From positions 310,001-374,000 of the forward strand of contig SMMW01000521.1 in NCBI GenBank assembly GCA_004794655.1: a stretch of DNA of 64,000 nucleotides, written 5' to 3'. Every line of letters starts with the position of its first letter. Within the stretch, counting starts at the first letter, position 1. This document shows, piece after piece, positions 48,350-60,402 of the stretch. Source of the DNA: Marisa cornuarietis. Taxonomy: Eukaryota; Mollusca; Gastropoda; Architaenioglossa; Ampullariidae. Below the pieces are notes generated by a model, which was not told the origin of the DNA, searched no databases, and worked only from the letters and a program-made list of their open reading frames with translations. The position numbers and the translations under genes are program-made.

Positions 48350-49597
48350 CTATACTCTGCCTTAACTTAACTTGCATGCATGGTTATTTGGATTTTAGAA
48401 GGGACTAAACAAACTTTTCTAATTAGGTATTCTAACTATACATTGTGTCAAATGTGAAACTCAGTTACGAAGCTAGAGACAACAGGAAAGGGAAATAATC
48501 TATAGGAGCTTAGTAAAGCGACAAGAGTTACTTCGCTTTTACCATAGCGTGACTGTATTGTCCGGGTTAAAAAAAATACTTGCTTGGTACCACGACAAAA
48601 TTCATAAGGTGCAGGGTTCAAATCTCGTCTCGGGAAACACACACTTTTCAACGGACGTGGCGTAGCATCATTCATGAAATTCAATACACGACAAGTGGAT
48701 CGAAACTACTTCTCCTGAACCAAATTTCGCTTAGAAATGAAGACCAGATTATGACGCAGATAAACTCATCGATATTAGACATCAGAGATTACAGAGCTTG
48801 TGGATGCTAGAACTCATTACATTTCTGTCTATTATTGAAAGCCAGCCTTCCGCCCACTTAGTAAGGGGGTTAAAGGAGTCAGCATGAACTTTCAAGAGTT
48901 CAGCTGTTGTCACTCTTCATCAGTGATGTTCTGTCGCTATTAACCGCATGATCTCACTTGATCGTTCGACTGTTATAAGATTCACATTTTTTAAAAACTT
49001 GATACAACCATTTGCTGTTATCCTTTAATGCAGAAATTTAAGGGTTTCCTGTACTTCCGTCATGTCAGATATTTAACAAAGGAAGATAATTAGGCTTGGC
49101 TCGTGTTCAACTCCACACAAATGAATCTGGCATTTAACGAAGATAACTTTTGAAACAGTTGTAGCTGTGACTAGAGGCTGTGAGCAGTGTTTTATGAACA
49201 ACACCTCTTGCGGAGGCTATGGAGGAAAACAGCTTTACTGCGCTTACCCCTGTTCAAGACGGTTTGTTCTTAATCTTGTACATTGCTAATTAAAGTATTT
49301 AATATAGTGGTATGCCCAATTATTTTAACACGAAAGTAAGTATATTTTACATATTTGTGATGTGCATGACTTTTTCTCTCTGTGGTTCACTTTCCTGTTC
49401 TATAAAAAAGGTACTAAAGCTCTTGAGACGGTTATGGAATTATTATATTTTTATTATTTTGCAATGCTTTTGTATCCTAAACTCCTAGCTTAAAGGAGTA
49501 TATACCGGTAAGCTACACAGTTTAATAATCTTTAAATCTTTAGGTCAGTTTTACGATGTTTCAAGTTTACAGAATATAGGACATTTTTTTTCTTTAG
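48350..49597 (+). promoter_or_regulatory. Duplicated 5' flank of the second intact group B gene
   Basis: Collinear with 28050-29483: the SINE-like module at 48515-48830 with GGTTCAAATCTCG (48611-48623), the gene-proximal block 49015-49260 (tgaatctggcatttaacgaa, gtagctgtgactagaggc, atggaggaaaacagctttac), then 49440-49507 ending in CCGGTAAGC. In the frame that would be coding in the sister gene's candidate first exon this copy has a TAG, so either that exon is not coding or this gene starts elsewhere. Confidence 0.55.
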
Positions 49598-50777
49598 AAA
49601 TCAACACATACGAAGGATATATTAACAGTTCATCTTCACCAGAAAGTGTCTTGACAACCGAAAGTGACTTGGATAAACTGAGTTCTGAGTTGTTCCAGAA
49701 ACTTCTTTTTTCGACCACTTTATACACCATCTTGAACTGCGTGGGAGTTCTCGGCAACCTCTTCGTCTTCCTCGTGTACCTCAAGAAGTTCAAGATCAGC
49801 GCCACACGGGTGTTCGTGGTGGTCATGGCTGTGTGTGATTTCGTGGTCAATCTTTCTGCGATTCCTGTGCATCTAGTGTATTATCGCCACATGTACACCA
49901 TCAGCAGCCCTGACTTCTGTACTATTACATACTTGGTGCTGAGAATCCCGGTCTATGTTTCTTGCATGGTGCTGGGGTGTGCGATTCTCGATCGCCGACG
50001 GCGGGTGTGTCAGCCTCTCAGACAACAACTGAACTCACGACAAGCCATCTTCACCTTGGTTGTGCCATTCATCCTGACCGCCATAGCCACGCTTCCTTTT
50101 GTAGCCTTCTACACAGGAATGCGCTTTAAGACCACGACTGGTGTAACAGTCAGAAAATGCTGCTTTCAGAAAGATTTTCCAGGAGACTTTTTCAAAAGGG
50201 CTGAGGGCATTCTTCTGGCAGTGTACTGTATTGTCGGCCTCACCCTGTTGGTGGGTGCGTACGGCCACATCCTGTATCGAGTCAAGAAGCAGAGCAAGAA
50301 ACTTAATAACAATCTAACGTGTAACGTTCTTCAGCCAGGTACACTCTCATCTATGATGTCGTCTTCAATCTCAGGTAGACGATCAGAGGAGGAAGTCGAA
50401 CATACGAGAGACGGCTGTGGAGAGTCACTAGACCAGGAAGGCTACGTCACTTGGGTAGAACGGGGATCCAGAGAGCTGACAGCAGAGCAGCCCAGGGTGT
50501 CTGCAAGTCCTGTGGTACCAGCAAGACGTGGGATGAGTGTCGGGGTTTATCAGTCGAAGAAGCTTTTGACCTCAAAGACCACGCTTGTCTTGTTTGTACT
50601 GACCATCACGACTGTCATCTGTCTCACACCTTATATAATCTGGACGTAAGTACACGTGTATGCGTGTGGAGTGTGCTTATCTTTGTTTTTACTATTGTTT
50701 TGGATGTGTGTGAATGTATTTTAGGGACATTTGTATAATTTTTACGTGTATGGAAATTTAAAATATTTTCGATCTCC

Positions 50778-50827
<50 letters not shown>

Positions 50828-51311
50828 AACACACACACACACACATACACACACACAAACAAACGCACATTTACATGACAATATATTTATCATCAGTTTT
50901 TATATTCCTACTACTTATAAATATAGATACACACACAGTTACCAGACTCTGTGTGTGTGTGACGGGGGGGGACCGGGTGCTTTAAATGTTTGCCTACAAA
51001 AGAGATAAAAAAGTGGAAAATATTTAACGTATCCCGTAATTTTTACGTTAGTTTAAAATGTTATAAAGTGTGTAATCAAGTGACATATTGACATTCACTG
51101 TACTATTGTTTGTTGTGTTTGCAGAGCTTTCCCCGAAACTGTTTACGAGCCGAGCCAGAACCCCTGGGTCATGAGCTTGAGTGTCACGTGCGTTTATCTC
51201 CCGACCTTAAGAAGCACCATCAACCCTTTCATCTTTCTGTACTTTAATCCCGAATTCCGCTCACATTGTCGACAGTTTCTCAGTATTGCGATATCTTACT
51301 TTCACCAGTAA
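49598..51311 (+). CDS. Group B class A GPCR (two exons; 5' start unresolved)
   Basis: Predicted seven-transmembrane receptor, at least 410 aa. Exons are 49598-50645 and 51125-51311. Acceptor TTTCTTTAG, donor GTAAGT, acceptor TTTGCAG, phase-2 Thr junction, intron 479 bp. There is no methionine between the first acceptor and TM2, so an upstream exon is required. It is nearly identical to the gene at 29484-31709 through TM1-TM5 (LNCVGVLGNLFVFLVYL, DRRRRVCQPLRQQ, ECL2 with Cys-Cys-Phe) but differs in the third loop. TM6 has Leu-Thr-Pro. TM7 has NPFIF, with the NPxxY tyrosine replaced by Phe. N-terminal Asn-Ser-Ser sequon. Ligand unknown. If the 5' exon is broken, this would be an expressed-but-null copy. 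Confidence 0.82.
50782..50850. repeat. (AC)n microsatellite in intron
   Basis: AC run with AAAC interruptions, positional equivalent of 31158-31224 in the paralogous intron. Confidence 0.95.
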
Positions 51312-51384
51312 TTTATCATGTCAGTCCGCTTTCAAACGCTAACTAAATGTCAGGCTCTTCGATCAAAAGAATCAAAGTTCAGCA

Positions 51385-52090
51385 TGAAACGATTTATTAA
51401 GCATACTATTTATGCAACATACATTCACCAATTATGCTATTCTAAAAGGGCTCTCAGTACTATCCGTGTTATCCAATGCTACAGTACTGTTCAATCCCGT
51501 TAAACTACATTCCACTCTGATATCCATATGCACATCCTTAGCTCTGGGAAGGGTTACTGATGCTCTCGTATTGTATAATTATTCTGCATGCTGCAAGAGC
51601 ATGTTTGTGATGATATAATGAGTACCTGGTCCTCAGCCGACAGTCCCGTGAGGCGGATGACTCTCCTCTCGAAGTGCCCCGTACGACGGCATGTACTTAC
51701 TTTCATGGTCAGTTTGCCAGCTACGTCAGAGAGTGACGGCTGCTCCCCCCGGCGACACGGAGACCGAGTTCTGTCCCAGTCCAGTAACCTTCACGACCTC
51801 CTCGACGACTTACTTTTTTCGGCCGACTGCACTGTCACACATCACACAGTGGTACGAACGGGATCAACGATGTCACGTACAGCCGACGAAGGAACACCAC
51901 CTTCATGAGACGTAATCCTCCCGACTACGGTGTTTGGAGTAGAATACACCCAGATGTTCTCGTCTTCCTTGAGAACGACGACTCCTTCACCCAGGCTTTC
52001 GGTCGAACTTTTATCTGTCTCAGGGGATCTCAATTCTGCTCGTGTAGTCCATGAGACAGTGTACTGTGATCACATGCGACTTTATTGATC
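51385..52090 (-). repeat. Group A 3'-flank duplication, copy 2
   Basis: Partner of 36530-37250, same orientation. It starts only about 75 bp after the stop codon of the group B gene at 49598-51311, so a group A remnant abuts a live group B gene tail to tail. Confidence 0.75.
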
Positions 52091-52471
52091 ATAGCTTTTG
52101 TACATGTAAGTTGTCATTTATTATTTAAAACATCATATGTAACTTTACTTACTCACAATTCATCTTTTGCATAGCTATTTTTGATCACAGTTATTTATAA
52201 TATTAACCACTGTACAAAGTAATCAGCTTGTGAAATGAGAGGTGGGGCAAGAATATGTTCGTTTATTATGTCACGTTAATGTCTCCTGTTTTATGATGGA
52301 GACACTAAGCTTGAAAGTATTTCGAAATTCTGTCTCCACGAGTTTCAAACTGACATCACAAGGCACCGTGATTGACATGCATGTCCAGTATGACAAATCT
52401 TGGTGATCTTGTGAATTAATATATACAAAAGGAATTTTTGTGTTTGTGTATTGTGTTGTTGTTGTTGTTCC

Positions 52472-52548
52472 TTAAACTATAGCCTATTTTGCTGCAAAGC
52501 AGCTGATCAATGTAACAATACGATTGTAGAGACTGCGCGCTACAGGCA
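52472..52548 (-). pseudogene. Distal piece of a group A TM7 exon
   Basis: actatagcctattttgctgc, then aaagcagctgatcaatgtaa and acgattgtagagactgcgcg, matches 22378-22445 and 37345-37412, which encode the tail Asn-Arg-Ile-Ala-Thr-Arg-Ile-Arg-Cys-Phe-Ala-Ala-Lys. Nothing upstream (TM7 core, TM1-TM6) is left. Followed by unrelated AT-rich DNA. Confidence 0.8.
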
Positions 52549-52713
52549 AAATGTTGAAGAAACTAGACAAGTCCCTAATTCTTTAACAGTTTCTAAAAAA
52601 ATTGTAATTATGTTCATAAACGTGTCTTGATATCACTTTTAACGTCACTATCAATGCCAATACAAATTCATGTCATAACTGCTGTTTGCTTATGACTTTG
52701 AATCAGGTTTCTC

Positions 52714-52718
<5 letters not shown>

Positions 52719-52775
<57 letters not shown>
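52719..52775. repeat. (GT)n microsatellite
   Basis: Perfect GT run about 85 bp before the left arm of the palindrome. Confidence 0.95.
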
Positions 52776-52776
<1 letters not shown>

Positions 52777-52859
52777 ATTAAATATTCTTTAGGGGCAACT
52801 TTAGAGACTTGCGCCATGTACTGTAACTTACACACAACCACAGGATAATATAGAATATA

Positions 52860-53100
52860 CTAGTGCACCATTCACAACACTGGCAGCAGTCAACACCAAA
52901 CAGAGAGAGAGAGAGAATGAGTGACAGCTCGGGTTATTTGGACGCTGAAAGTCTGTATTTCTCGTGATTCTGAAAAACTGTTACTTTAGCACGAGAAAAG
53001 CAGACTTTAACGTCCGAATAATCCCAACTGTCGCTCATTCTCTCTCTCTCTCTCTGTTTGGTGTTGACGGCTGTCAATGTTGTGAATGGTGCACTACTGT
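52860..53100. repeat. Long near-palindrome (arms of about 105 bp, loop of about 23 bp)
   Basis: The left arm runs from ctagtgcaccattcacaaca through gtcaacaccaaacagagaga, atgagtgacagctcggg and gaaagtctgtatttctcgtg (ends about 52966). The right arm begins cacgagaaaagcagacttta at 52990 and is its reverse complement, out to tgttgtgaatggtgcactac. Identity looks about 85-90 percent by eye. It could be a foldback/MITE-type element or a hairpin RNA source. No coding sequence. Confidence 0.85.
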
Positions 53101-53339
53101 GACGTAGTACACTGTTAACGACGCTCGTTGATCGCAGTTGCGAATCACGTACTTTGCTAGCGGATAATTAATTAACGGATGGGTTTTGGAGGCTGCAATT
53201 TACAGGTTAGGTTTATATCCCCTATATCTATCGATATCTTCAAAAAACGCAAACCATTCAGGTTGGTCTTTAAGCCTAATCAAGGTCCTGTGTGAAGTTT
53301 GATGTGTTCACTTTATGTCCTTTGTTGCTTCGTCTTGAA

Positions 53340-53600
53340 AATGAGTCTTAAGTTATCAGTCTTTATCTGCAAGTCGAGTGTTCAAACAGCGAGCGAGTCG
53401 AGGAACTGTGGGCTGGCGATTGAAAGATTTATTTTCAAGATCTCACGTGCAAGCCAGCAAAGACTCAGGATATAAGGCTTGTCTCGAGACACATCTAACA
53501 GGAAGCTGTGTCTGATATCAGTGTCGCCACACTGTCTGAAATTGTGTCTGAATATTACTGGCAATGTGCTGTGCAATACGGCTTAATATTTTGTATTTAA
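53340..53600 (-). repeat. Group A 5' flank remnant
   Basis: Shares gtctcgagaca, caggaagctg and agtgtcgccacact with the 5' flank of the gene at 5846-8557 (8950-9030), in the same order. No receptor exon remains next to it. The 53600-54030 interval shows nothing clear, apart from words like those at 47840-47860. Confidence 0.5.
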
Positions 53601-54029
53601 TTATTATTAAGTATGTAGGTGTGTACTTCAATGCCCATACTGACTGTTTCGACTTCATTTAATCCAAACTAACGTGTCTATTTGTAAGCGGTTAGCTGTT
53701 TTTAATCGTGTGACTTTAGCTAATTGGTAACCCAATATAAATTTATTATTTTACAGTCTATTGTAGTGAAAATGTAAATAATGTAGTCACCTAGCGTTTT
53801 GATTGTCGTATCTTCCCCAACAGACCATGGAGTCCGGTACTCAACAACATACAAACTTACCTCTAAAGCTTCGGGAACTTTAAAGGATATGCTGATTTAA
53901 TTTAATAAGTTCGTTCTCTTCTTGGTTGACAAATCTTTAAGCGTGCCTGATTGACAAGTTTCTGTGTGTTGTGTATACTCCTAACACACAAAATGTACAC
54001 ATACAGTGATACACAAGTTTTACCGGTAT

Positions 54030-55150
54030 CCTTATCTTACAAACATGATTACATGTGTTTGAGACGAAACTGAATGAACTTGAAAACTAATGTGATATTC
54101 TAACTCGTGTCAAATATAAAACTCAATTAAAAAGCTAGATAAAAGCATGAAAGAAACAATCCTTAGTTTTTGTTAAAGCGATGAGAGTTTGATTTGTTTC
54201 CTACTATGGTAGAGTCGGGGATAATGTGACTGTTTGTTACCACGACAGAGATTCATAAGATGCTTGGTTTAAATCTCGTTTTGGGACACAAGCAATTAAT
54301 TAATTAATTTGACATTGCATTTATTCTTCAAAGTTAACACACGACAAAGGAATCGAAATGAGTTCTCCTAAGCCATATTCTACTCGGAACTGATTTATAG
54401 ATTATGAACTAAATCACTGGTATAAGACATCACAGATTTTATAGAGCTTGTGGATGCTCAAACTCTTTACCTTTCTTTTGAATACTAAGAGCGAAAACCA
54501 CACTTAGTAAAGGATGCAATGTTAAAAGTATGAGCTGTGAAGAGCTAAACTGTCGTTAATTTAATGTAACCCACACGTCTTCATGGGCAGCCACTCGAGA
54601 ATAACACAGCTTGTTTTTTTTACCCTAGTGAAACTGATGGCCTTTATTAAATTTTAGTCTTTCCGACGTATGATAGAGGATGATGACGTATGATGTGTTT
54701 TGGCCTATCGAACCTTACAAAACCTCACACAACCACCTGTCCGTCACGTGACCACATCCGTTGCCCTGGCCATGAACCGTCAAGTCCACAATAACGGATG
54801 CCGCCACAGTTACCTTGTTCGCGTGCGTGCGTGCGTGCATGCGTGTGTTCGTGAGTATGCGACCCCAAACCCCCCAAACTAAAAAAAAGTCAGGTTGCCT
54901 AGGGGGCAGGAGGGTATTTAGTGGGTGGGAGGTTGCAGGTAGTTAAAACGAGGTCCTTCGTCAGCCGCAATCATCAAAGGGCAAAATAAAGGAAAGGAGA
55001 CAAAACACGCACGCCAGCATCAGAAAAGACGATCGCAATAAAAATAGCCCCTGGTAACAACCAAGGTGTTACACTAATTACCTCAGAGAATTCGTGTTTG
55101 TTTTAGCTTTATTAATGACCTTTCTTAAAGATCAAGGGTTGCCAATCACG
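54030..55150 (+). repeat. Degraded group B 5' flank
   Basis: Order matches 28090-28560 and 48370-48850 (attctaactcgtgtcaaata, ttaccacgacagagattcat, ggtttaaatctcg, ttaacacacgacaa, tagagcttgtggatgct) with many substitutions. The region from 54540 on (including a GTGC-rich stretch at 54820-54850) lacks the promoter-proximal block. It precedes the eroded receptor at 55255. Confidence 0.6.
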
Positions 55151-55901
55151 TGCAAAGATCACAGGAAACCAACGGCTTAGACCGAACAGGAACGTTGTCT
55201 AGCATGCGATGTCCAAATGTGGTTGTCAATACATTGCAAGGAAAACTGGACCTCGGAGGCTGGATGAACAGGAACGCAGTTTACGACCACGTATGGGTTA
55301 TGTGTAAAAAAATGCAGCTTTCAGACAGAATTTCTAGGAGTCATTCTTAAACGTAGCGAGTCCGGTCTACAGATATTATACTGTATTGTCTGCCCCTGCT
55401 GGTCAGGTCTCACGTCCACATCCTGTATCGTATCCAGAAGCAGGATGTGAAACTCGTCAAAATCTCACGCATGCCCTTGGTCACCCTGAGTGCGTGATGA
55501 CATCGTCTGCTACATGTAAAAAAATCAGAGGGGGAGGTCGAGAATAATGCAGGTAGCTGTGGTGAGTCACGTGACCAAGAAAGTTTCATGGATTGGCTAG
55601 AACTCTGAGCTAGAGAGCAGCAAGACGTGGGATGAGAGTCAGGGTACAGCAGTCGAGGAAGGTTCTGGGCTCAAAGACCACGCTTGTGATATTTGTACTG
55701 ACCATCACCAGTGTCGTCTGCCTTCTGCCGTTTATAATAAGGACGCAAGCAAATATTTTATGTGTTTAAACAGCGATTTTTTGTTGTTGGTAAAGCTAGT
55801 TTCTGTTTTGGAGGTTTAAGAACGTTTATGCTATAGTGAGAACATTTCTTGTTCCTCGTCGTTACATAGGCGGGGTCAGGCGTCTCCACGTAACAAGTTA
55901 T

Positions 55902-56155
55902 AACACACACACGCACACGCACACACACATGCGCACACGTACACACACATACACGCGCGCGCACACACACACACACGCACACGTAAACACACACACGCGC
56001 ACACACATACGCACACGTAAACATACACACACGCGCACACACATGCGCACACGTAAACACACACACGCGCGCACACACATACGCACACGTAAATACACAC
56101 ACACGCGCACACACACACATACGCACACGTAAGAACACACACACACACACACACA
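55902..56155. repeat. Compound (AC)n/(GC)n/ACGT minisatellite-like block
   Basis: Repeating units of the form (AC)n-GCGC-(AC)n-ATGCGCACACGTAAAC over about 250 bp, giving a higher-order period near 45 bp. Almost entirely alternating purine-pyrimidine. Confidence 0.9.
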
Positions 56156-56359
56156 AAGAAACTCGCTCTCTCGACGGGCTTATCCAAATCAGATTCTTCT
56201 GAAAAGAAACCGCCAGCCACCAACACATACACACACGCCCACATAATCACATAAGCACGTACGCACGCACGCGCACACACACACTCTCTTTCTCTCTCAC
56301 ATACACACACACACACGAACACATAACACACACAAGCATATATAAAACATTATTATTAC

Positions 56360-56515
56360 ATTGTCTTCTTTTATATCATGTTTATGTATTATCTCCTTTA
56401 TATCATGTACATGTATGTATTATCTCTTTATATCACGTATGTATTACTGCTAGTACCACCACTATTTAGAATTGCCCTTGTGGATAAAGAAACTGGTATT
56501 GTATTGTATTATCTA
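56360..56515 (+). repeat. Dispersed retroelement 3' tail (copy 2, partial)
   Basis: Ends gaattgcccttgtggataaa, then gtattgtattgta, the same ending as 6741-6962 and 60047-60240. The 5' part is missing and tattatctcttttatatcat is locally triplicated. Confidence 0.75.
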
Positions 56516-57792
56516 CAAGTGTTTATGATTGTACTCCTTTCGACTGCTGTAACTTTTGAATGTGTGTGTGTGTGTGTGTGTGTGAGTGAGAGAGAGAGAG
56601 GAGAGAGAAAGAGAAATAAAAAATAGAAAGATAAAACTAAATTTATAAAGTATATCATTTCCTGTAATCTGTAAGATATTTTAACAAATATATCAAATGA
56701 CACAATAACTTTTACTGTACTACCATATGTTTCGTTGTGGTTGCAAATATTTACCTGAGTCTTATTACGAACTGGACATGAACCCCTGGTTCATGAACCT
56801 GTAAGTCAGGTCCAATTATCTTCCTAGCTTAAGGAGCACCATCTCTATCTTCATCTACCTTTATTTCCATCTCAAACTCCGTCACATTGTCAACAGTTTC
56901 TCTGTCTCCTGTTGTAACTTTACCAGCATTTTATTACAATGCTTCCTAAAGATAAGTATGACTAACCAGGAAAGTATGTAATGCCCATTCCAAAAAATCC
57001 CGAAACAATGAATATTCGAAAGAAGGAATTAATTCCTCTGCTTGATTTTTTTGTGTGGCCCTGTGTAAGTGCGTGCGTGCGTGTTTCTATCATTGTATCA
57101 ATCTATCATCTCCGTATACCTTTTGTTTTGCGAGCTTCAGCTGAAATACTAGTTTATTAAAGATTATGCTGACTTGTCAACATTCTATTTTGAAATTAAA
57201 TTCGATAATATTTATATGAAATTCTTATAGGAACCGGCTCGAATGGGTCTGCGAATTTCATGATATTTGTTTTTATTTTTCTTAAAAATGTTATCATCAT
57301 TTTTGTTTGTTTTTAAGTGACAACAATATGACGGCTATTGTGGACATTGCTTGAAAGGGTGTTAAATGCTTTTACAGTTGCTTGTTATAATTTTTTTTTA
57401 ATTTTTGAAATAAAAGGGACTACGAATGTACAGCTTCCTGTGCAAAGCTCATGTGACCCGTCGCCAAAAACAAATATGAGCCGGAAAAAGCTGACAGCTG
57501 CAAGCATCGCTTTCAAAAGGCAGATTTATTTTTAAAATGATGTTGTCGTGTGACTGATGCAATTGTCGAGAGGAAGAGTGTAGAACCATAGTCTGATACT
57601 TCACTGTCAAACTAAGAACACCCTGTTGTCCTTCGAGGAAAGTTTAGTGACTCCAGACATATATCAGGTTTGTCTACACTCATATTATTTCGGTTGCTCT
57701 CTCTCTCTCTCTGTGTGTGTGTGTGTTAATTTTTTTTTAAGTTATATCTGAAACCTCAGCTTTTCTTGAAACATCTTTGTCTTAGCACAATC

Positions 57793-59443
57793 ATGGACAC
57801 CACTGTCCTGCCAGACACAATCAACGCCACCCAGGCCTCCACTTCAGAAGACGCTGTAAAGAACCTCAACTCTGAGTTGTTCCAGAAACTTCTACCGTCC
57901 ACCATTTTCTTCACAGTCTTGATGTGCTTGGGTCTCGCCGGCAACCTCTTGGTCCTACTCGTGTACCTCAAGAAGTTCAAGGCCAGCGCCACGCGCGTGT
58001 TCGTGGTGGCCATGGCCGTGTGCGACTTCTCTACCAGCCTGCTGACCATTCCTCTCGCAATCGCTTACTTCCGTCTGATGTACACCATCAGCGGTCCTAC
58101 CTTCTGCCCCGCCATGTATTTCTCGCTGAGCTTTCCTGTTATCGTTTCTGGTTGTGTATTGCTGTGTGTGAGTCTGGATCGCCGACGTCGCGTGTGCCAA
58201 CCGTTCAGACGCCAGCTGACTCCCCGACAAGCCACCTTCATTTTGGTGTTTCCAGTTGCCATGGGTGTCCTTGCCACGCTCCCCTTCGCACCTTTCCACG
58301 ACGGGATCGAATTTACGACCGTAACTGGTCTCACTGTCAGGAAATGTAGCTTTCGACCAGAATTTCCAGGATCTGTCTTTAGAAAACTTCAGGGTGGTAT
58401 CCTCGCGGTCTACGGGACAGTAGGGCTAACAGTTCTGGTGTTCGCCTACTCGCGAATTCTACACCGACTCCGATTTCTCAGTCAGAAAAAACGTCTCAGA
58501 AAGGCGCGTGCGGTGCGCGGTGTAACTTCGCATCAGAATGGCGGAAACAAGGAGGCAGCAAGTTTAGGACCACGTGACCAGGACGAGCGGCCCGACTGTA
58601 AGGAGTGTGACAGGAGCAGGAGGTGTAAGCTTTGCGATCGGTGTGATAAGTCCTCATCGCCAGAAGGGGTTGGAGGCCCACAGCAGTCGAGAGAGAGTCT
58701 GTCCTCGAAGACCACGCTGATGATGTTCGTGCTGACAGTCACCAATGCAGTCTGTCTTCTGCCTTTCCTCATAGTGGCGTAAGTGGGCAATGAGGAGGTT
58801 GGAGAACAAATCTCTGTTTTTGGGGGTTCTTTTGTTGTTGTTTTTTTGAGCCTTTTACTTTTTTGGGAGTGGGGGTCGGGGGAGGGTTTAACATCCTGTT
58901 TGTCAGTACTCACTTGCAAGTGTACAATGGAGTGGAAGTATTGGTTTATTAGTGTGTTTATGTTGTGTTTGATATAGATGGAGAGAAAGATAAAAAAGGA
59001 AGACATTTCAAGAAGTGAGGGAGTATGTAATTTTAGACTCTACGTGGGAAATATTTTCTGAAAGGGCTTGCAGATAACGGTCACATCCCATCACATTAGT
59101 TTGACACGTGACCTCACATGTGTTAGTCACGAAATACTGAAGAATGATGCACGATTTGAACCATTCGCACGTCCATGAATTATTTTCATTAAACCAACGA
59201 TTGGAAAAATTCACCTGACACAAAGAATCATACATTGAACTAACATTTTTGTCATTTTTCTTTTTCTTCTCCAGACAGTTCCATGAGACATATTACGAAC
59301 CTTACACCAGTGCCTGGATCTTGAACCTGGCCACCACGTGCAGGTACCTCCCAAGCTTAAGAAGTACTATCACACCGCTTATCTACTTTTATTTTAATCC
59401 CAAATTCCGCATGGATCTCCGTCAAGTTCTGTCTAAAACGTGA
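57793..59443 (+). CDS. Group B-related class A GPCR (intact, two exons)
   Basis: Predicted seven-transmembrane receptor of about 384 aa. CDS is 57793-58778 joined to 59275-59443. The donor GTAAGT and acceptor CTTCTCCAG give a phase-2 Ala junction; the intron is 496 bp. The ATG at 57793 (context ACAATCATGG) follows an acceptor-like CTTAG at 57785, so a 5'UTR intron is likely. N-terminal Asn-Ala-Thr sequon. Visible features: MCLGLAGNLLVLLVYLKK (TM1), AVCDFSTSLL (TM2 Asp), Cys before TM3, DRRRRVCQPFRRQL, ECL2 Lys-Cys-Ser-Phe, a short basic third loop with a Cys-rich cluster (CKECDRSRRCKLCDRCD), SKTTLMM, and TM6 with Leu-Leu-Pro. TM7 has TPLIY instead of NPxxY. Coding GC is clearly higher than in the other group B genes. 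A more diverged and probably older member. Confidence 0.9.
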
Positions 59444-59959
59444 AACCTTGTCGTTTAAGTTACATTTAAAACGCTTCTAGTTTGCAGAGGCACATTGTTT
59501 GAGACAAGAACTCGCTTAAATTCTTCACAGTAAACTGAGAGCCAGCACGGATGTAGTCTGATAGTGTCTGCTGTCTACGCCCTAATGTTCGGATGATTCA
59601 TCTTGCATTTGACTATCTTTGCTGACATTGTACATCTGTGTGAAACTAATCTTACTGTGGCCGTTAACATGATGCTCTAACAAGAGTTGTCATTATGGAA
59701 CCAGGTTTCAGTCAGCCACTGAACCAGAGATCAACAGTTGATCTTCTATACAAACATTATAATAACTTTTTGCTACTTTTAAACAGAACTTTATTGACTT
59801 ACCGAAGATTTCATGCAATGGCAAGATTACTGACTGCATCTGTGCTGATGACGTTCACCTACTTAACATGACTGGCTGCTATACAGGGTCACACAATAAT
59901 CTCATTGTTTTTTTAGATCAGTGACAATTATTTTACGTTTGTGTGTTTTACCTTTTTTT

Positions 59960-60045
59960 TTCTCAAGTGCTTTGAGCCTGCCTTTGATGGTGGGGTAAAG
60001 TGCTATATAAATATACTTTATTTTTATTATTATTATTATTATTAT
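59960..60045 (+). repeat. LINE/SINE 3' tail with (TTA)n
   Basis: caagtgctttgagcctgcct, then ggtaaagtgctatataaata and (TTATTA)n: a classic short retroelement tail, immediately followed by a second element. Confidence 0.75.
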
Positions 60046-60046
60046 T

Positions 60047-60240
60047 AACCTGAGGTGACCTAAGGTCACAACTGTATCTACTGTTGCTGGGAATGTGTGT
60101 GTGAGTGTGAGTGCGAGTGTGTGTGTGTGTGTGTGTGTGTGTGTATTATCTCTTGTATATTATGTATATGTAGGTATTACTGCTATCTGGAATTCCCCTT
60201 GTGGATAAATAAAGTTGTGTTGTATTGTACTGTCTGTCTG
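60047..60240 (+). repeat. Dispersed retroelement 3' tail (copy 3)
   Basis: Begins CCTGAGGTGACCTAAGGTCA, has an internal GT tract (60117-60143) and ends cttgtggataaataaagttg, then tgttgtattgta. Full-length match in layout to 6741-6962. Confidence 0.8.
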
Positions 60241-60359
60241 TCTTTTATGGTCATATTGATTTCATCTTTACAGTTTTTCAGTCTAAGCGAAGGCATCGTT
60301 CTTGTGTTTCGTTTTTTGTTTGTCTATTTGATTTTTTTCTAAGTTTTTTTCCCGCGCAT

Positions 60360-60364
<5 letters not shown>

Positions 60365-60401
<37 letters not shown>
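60365..60401. repeat. (GT)n microsatellite
   Basis: GT run preceded by CGCGCATGCAC. The following 200 bp stay GT-rich. Confidence 0.9.

Positions 60402-60402
<1 letters not shown>

Larger units (their letters stand above)
55255..56935 (+). pseudogene. Eroded group B GPCR pseudogene (TM5-TM6 and TM7 exon)
   Basis: First-exon remnant 55255-55745: ECL2 area (gatgaacaggaacgcagttt; aaaaaaatgcagctttcaga), TM5 area (ttatactgtattgtctgccc; cacatcctgtatcgtatcca), third loop with stops and indels, then TM6 (tcaaagaccacgcttgtgat; actgaccatcaccagtgtcg) ending AAGGACGCAAGC, where the donor GT has become GC. The TM7-exon remnant at 56745-56935 (gttgcaaatatttacctgag) has a stop inside TM7 (cctgtaagtc) and has lost NPxxY. 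TM1-TM4 are missing. An AC/CG microsatellite (55902-56155) and a retroelement tail (56360-56515) sit in the old intron. Confidence 0.88.

Noticed and set aside
55758..56331. Long minus-strand ORFs rich in Cys, Val and Arg
   Set aside because: Artefacts of the compound AC/GC repeat, open in several frames at once.
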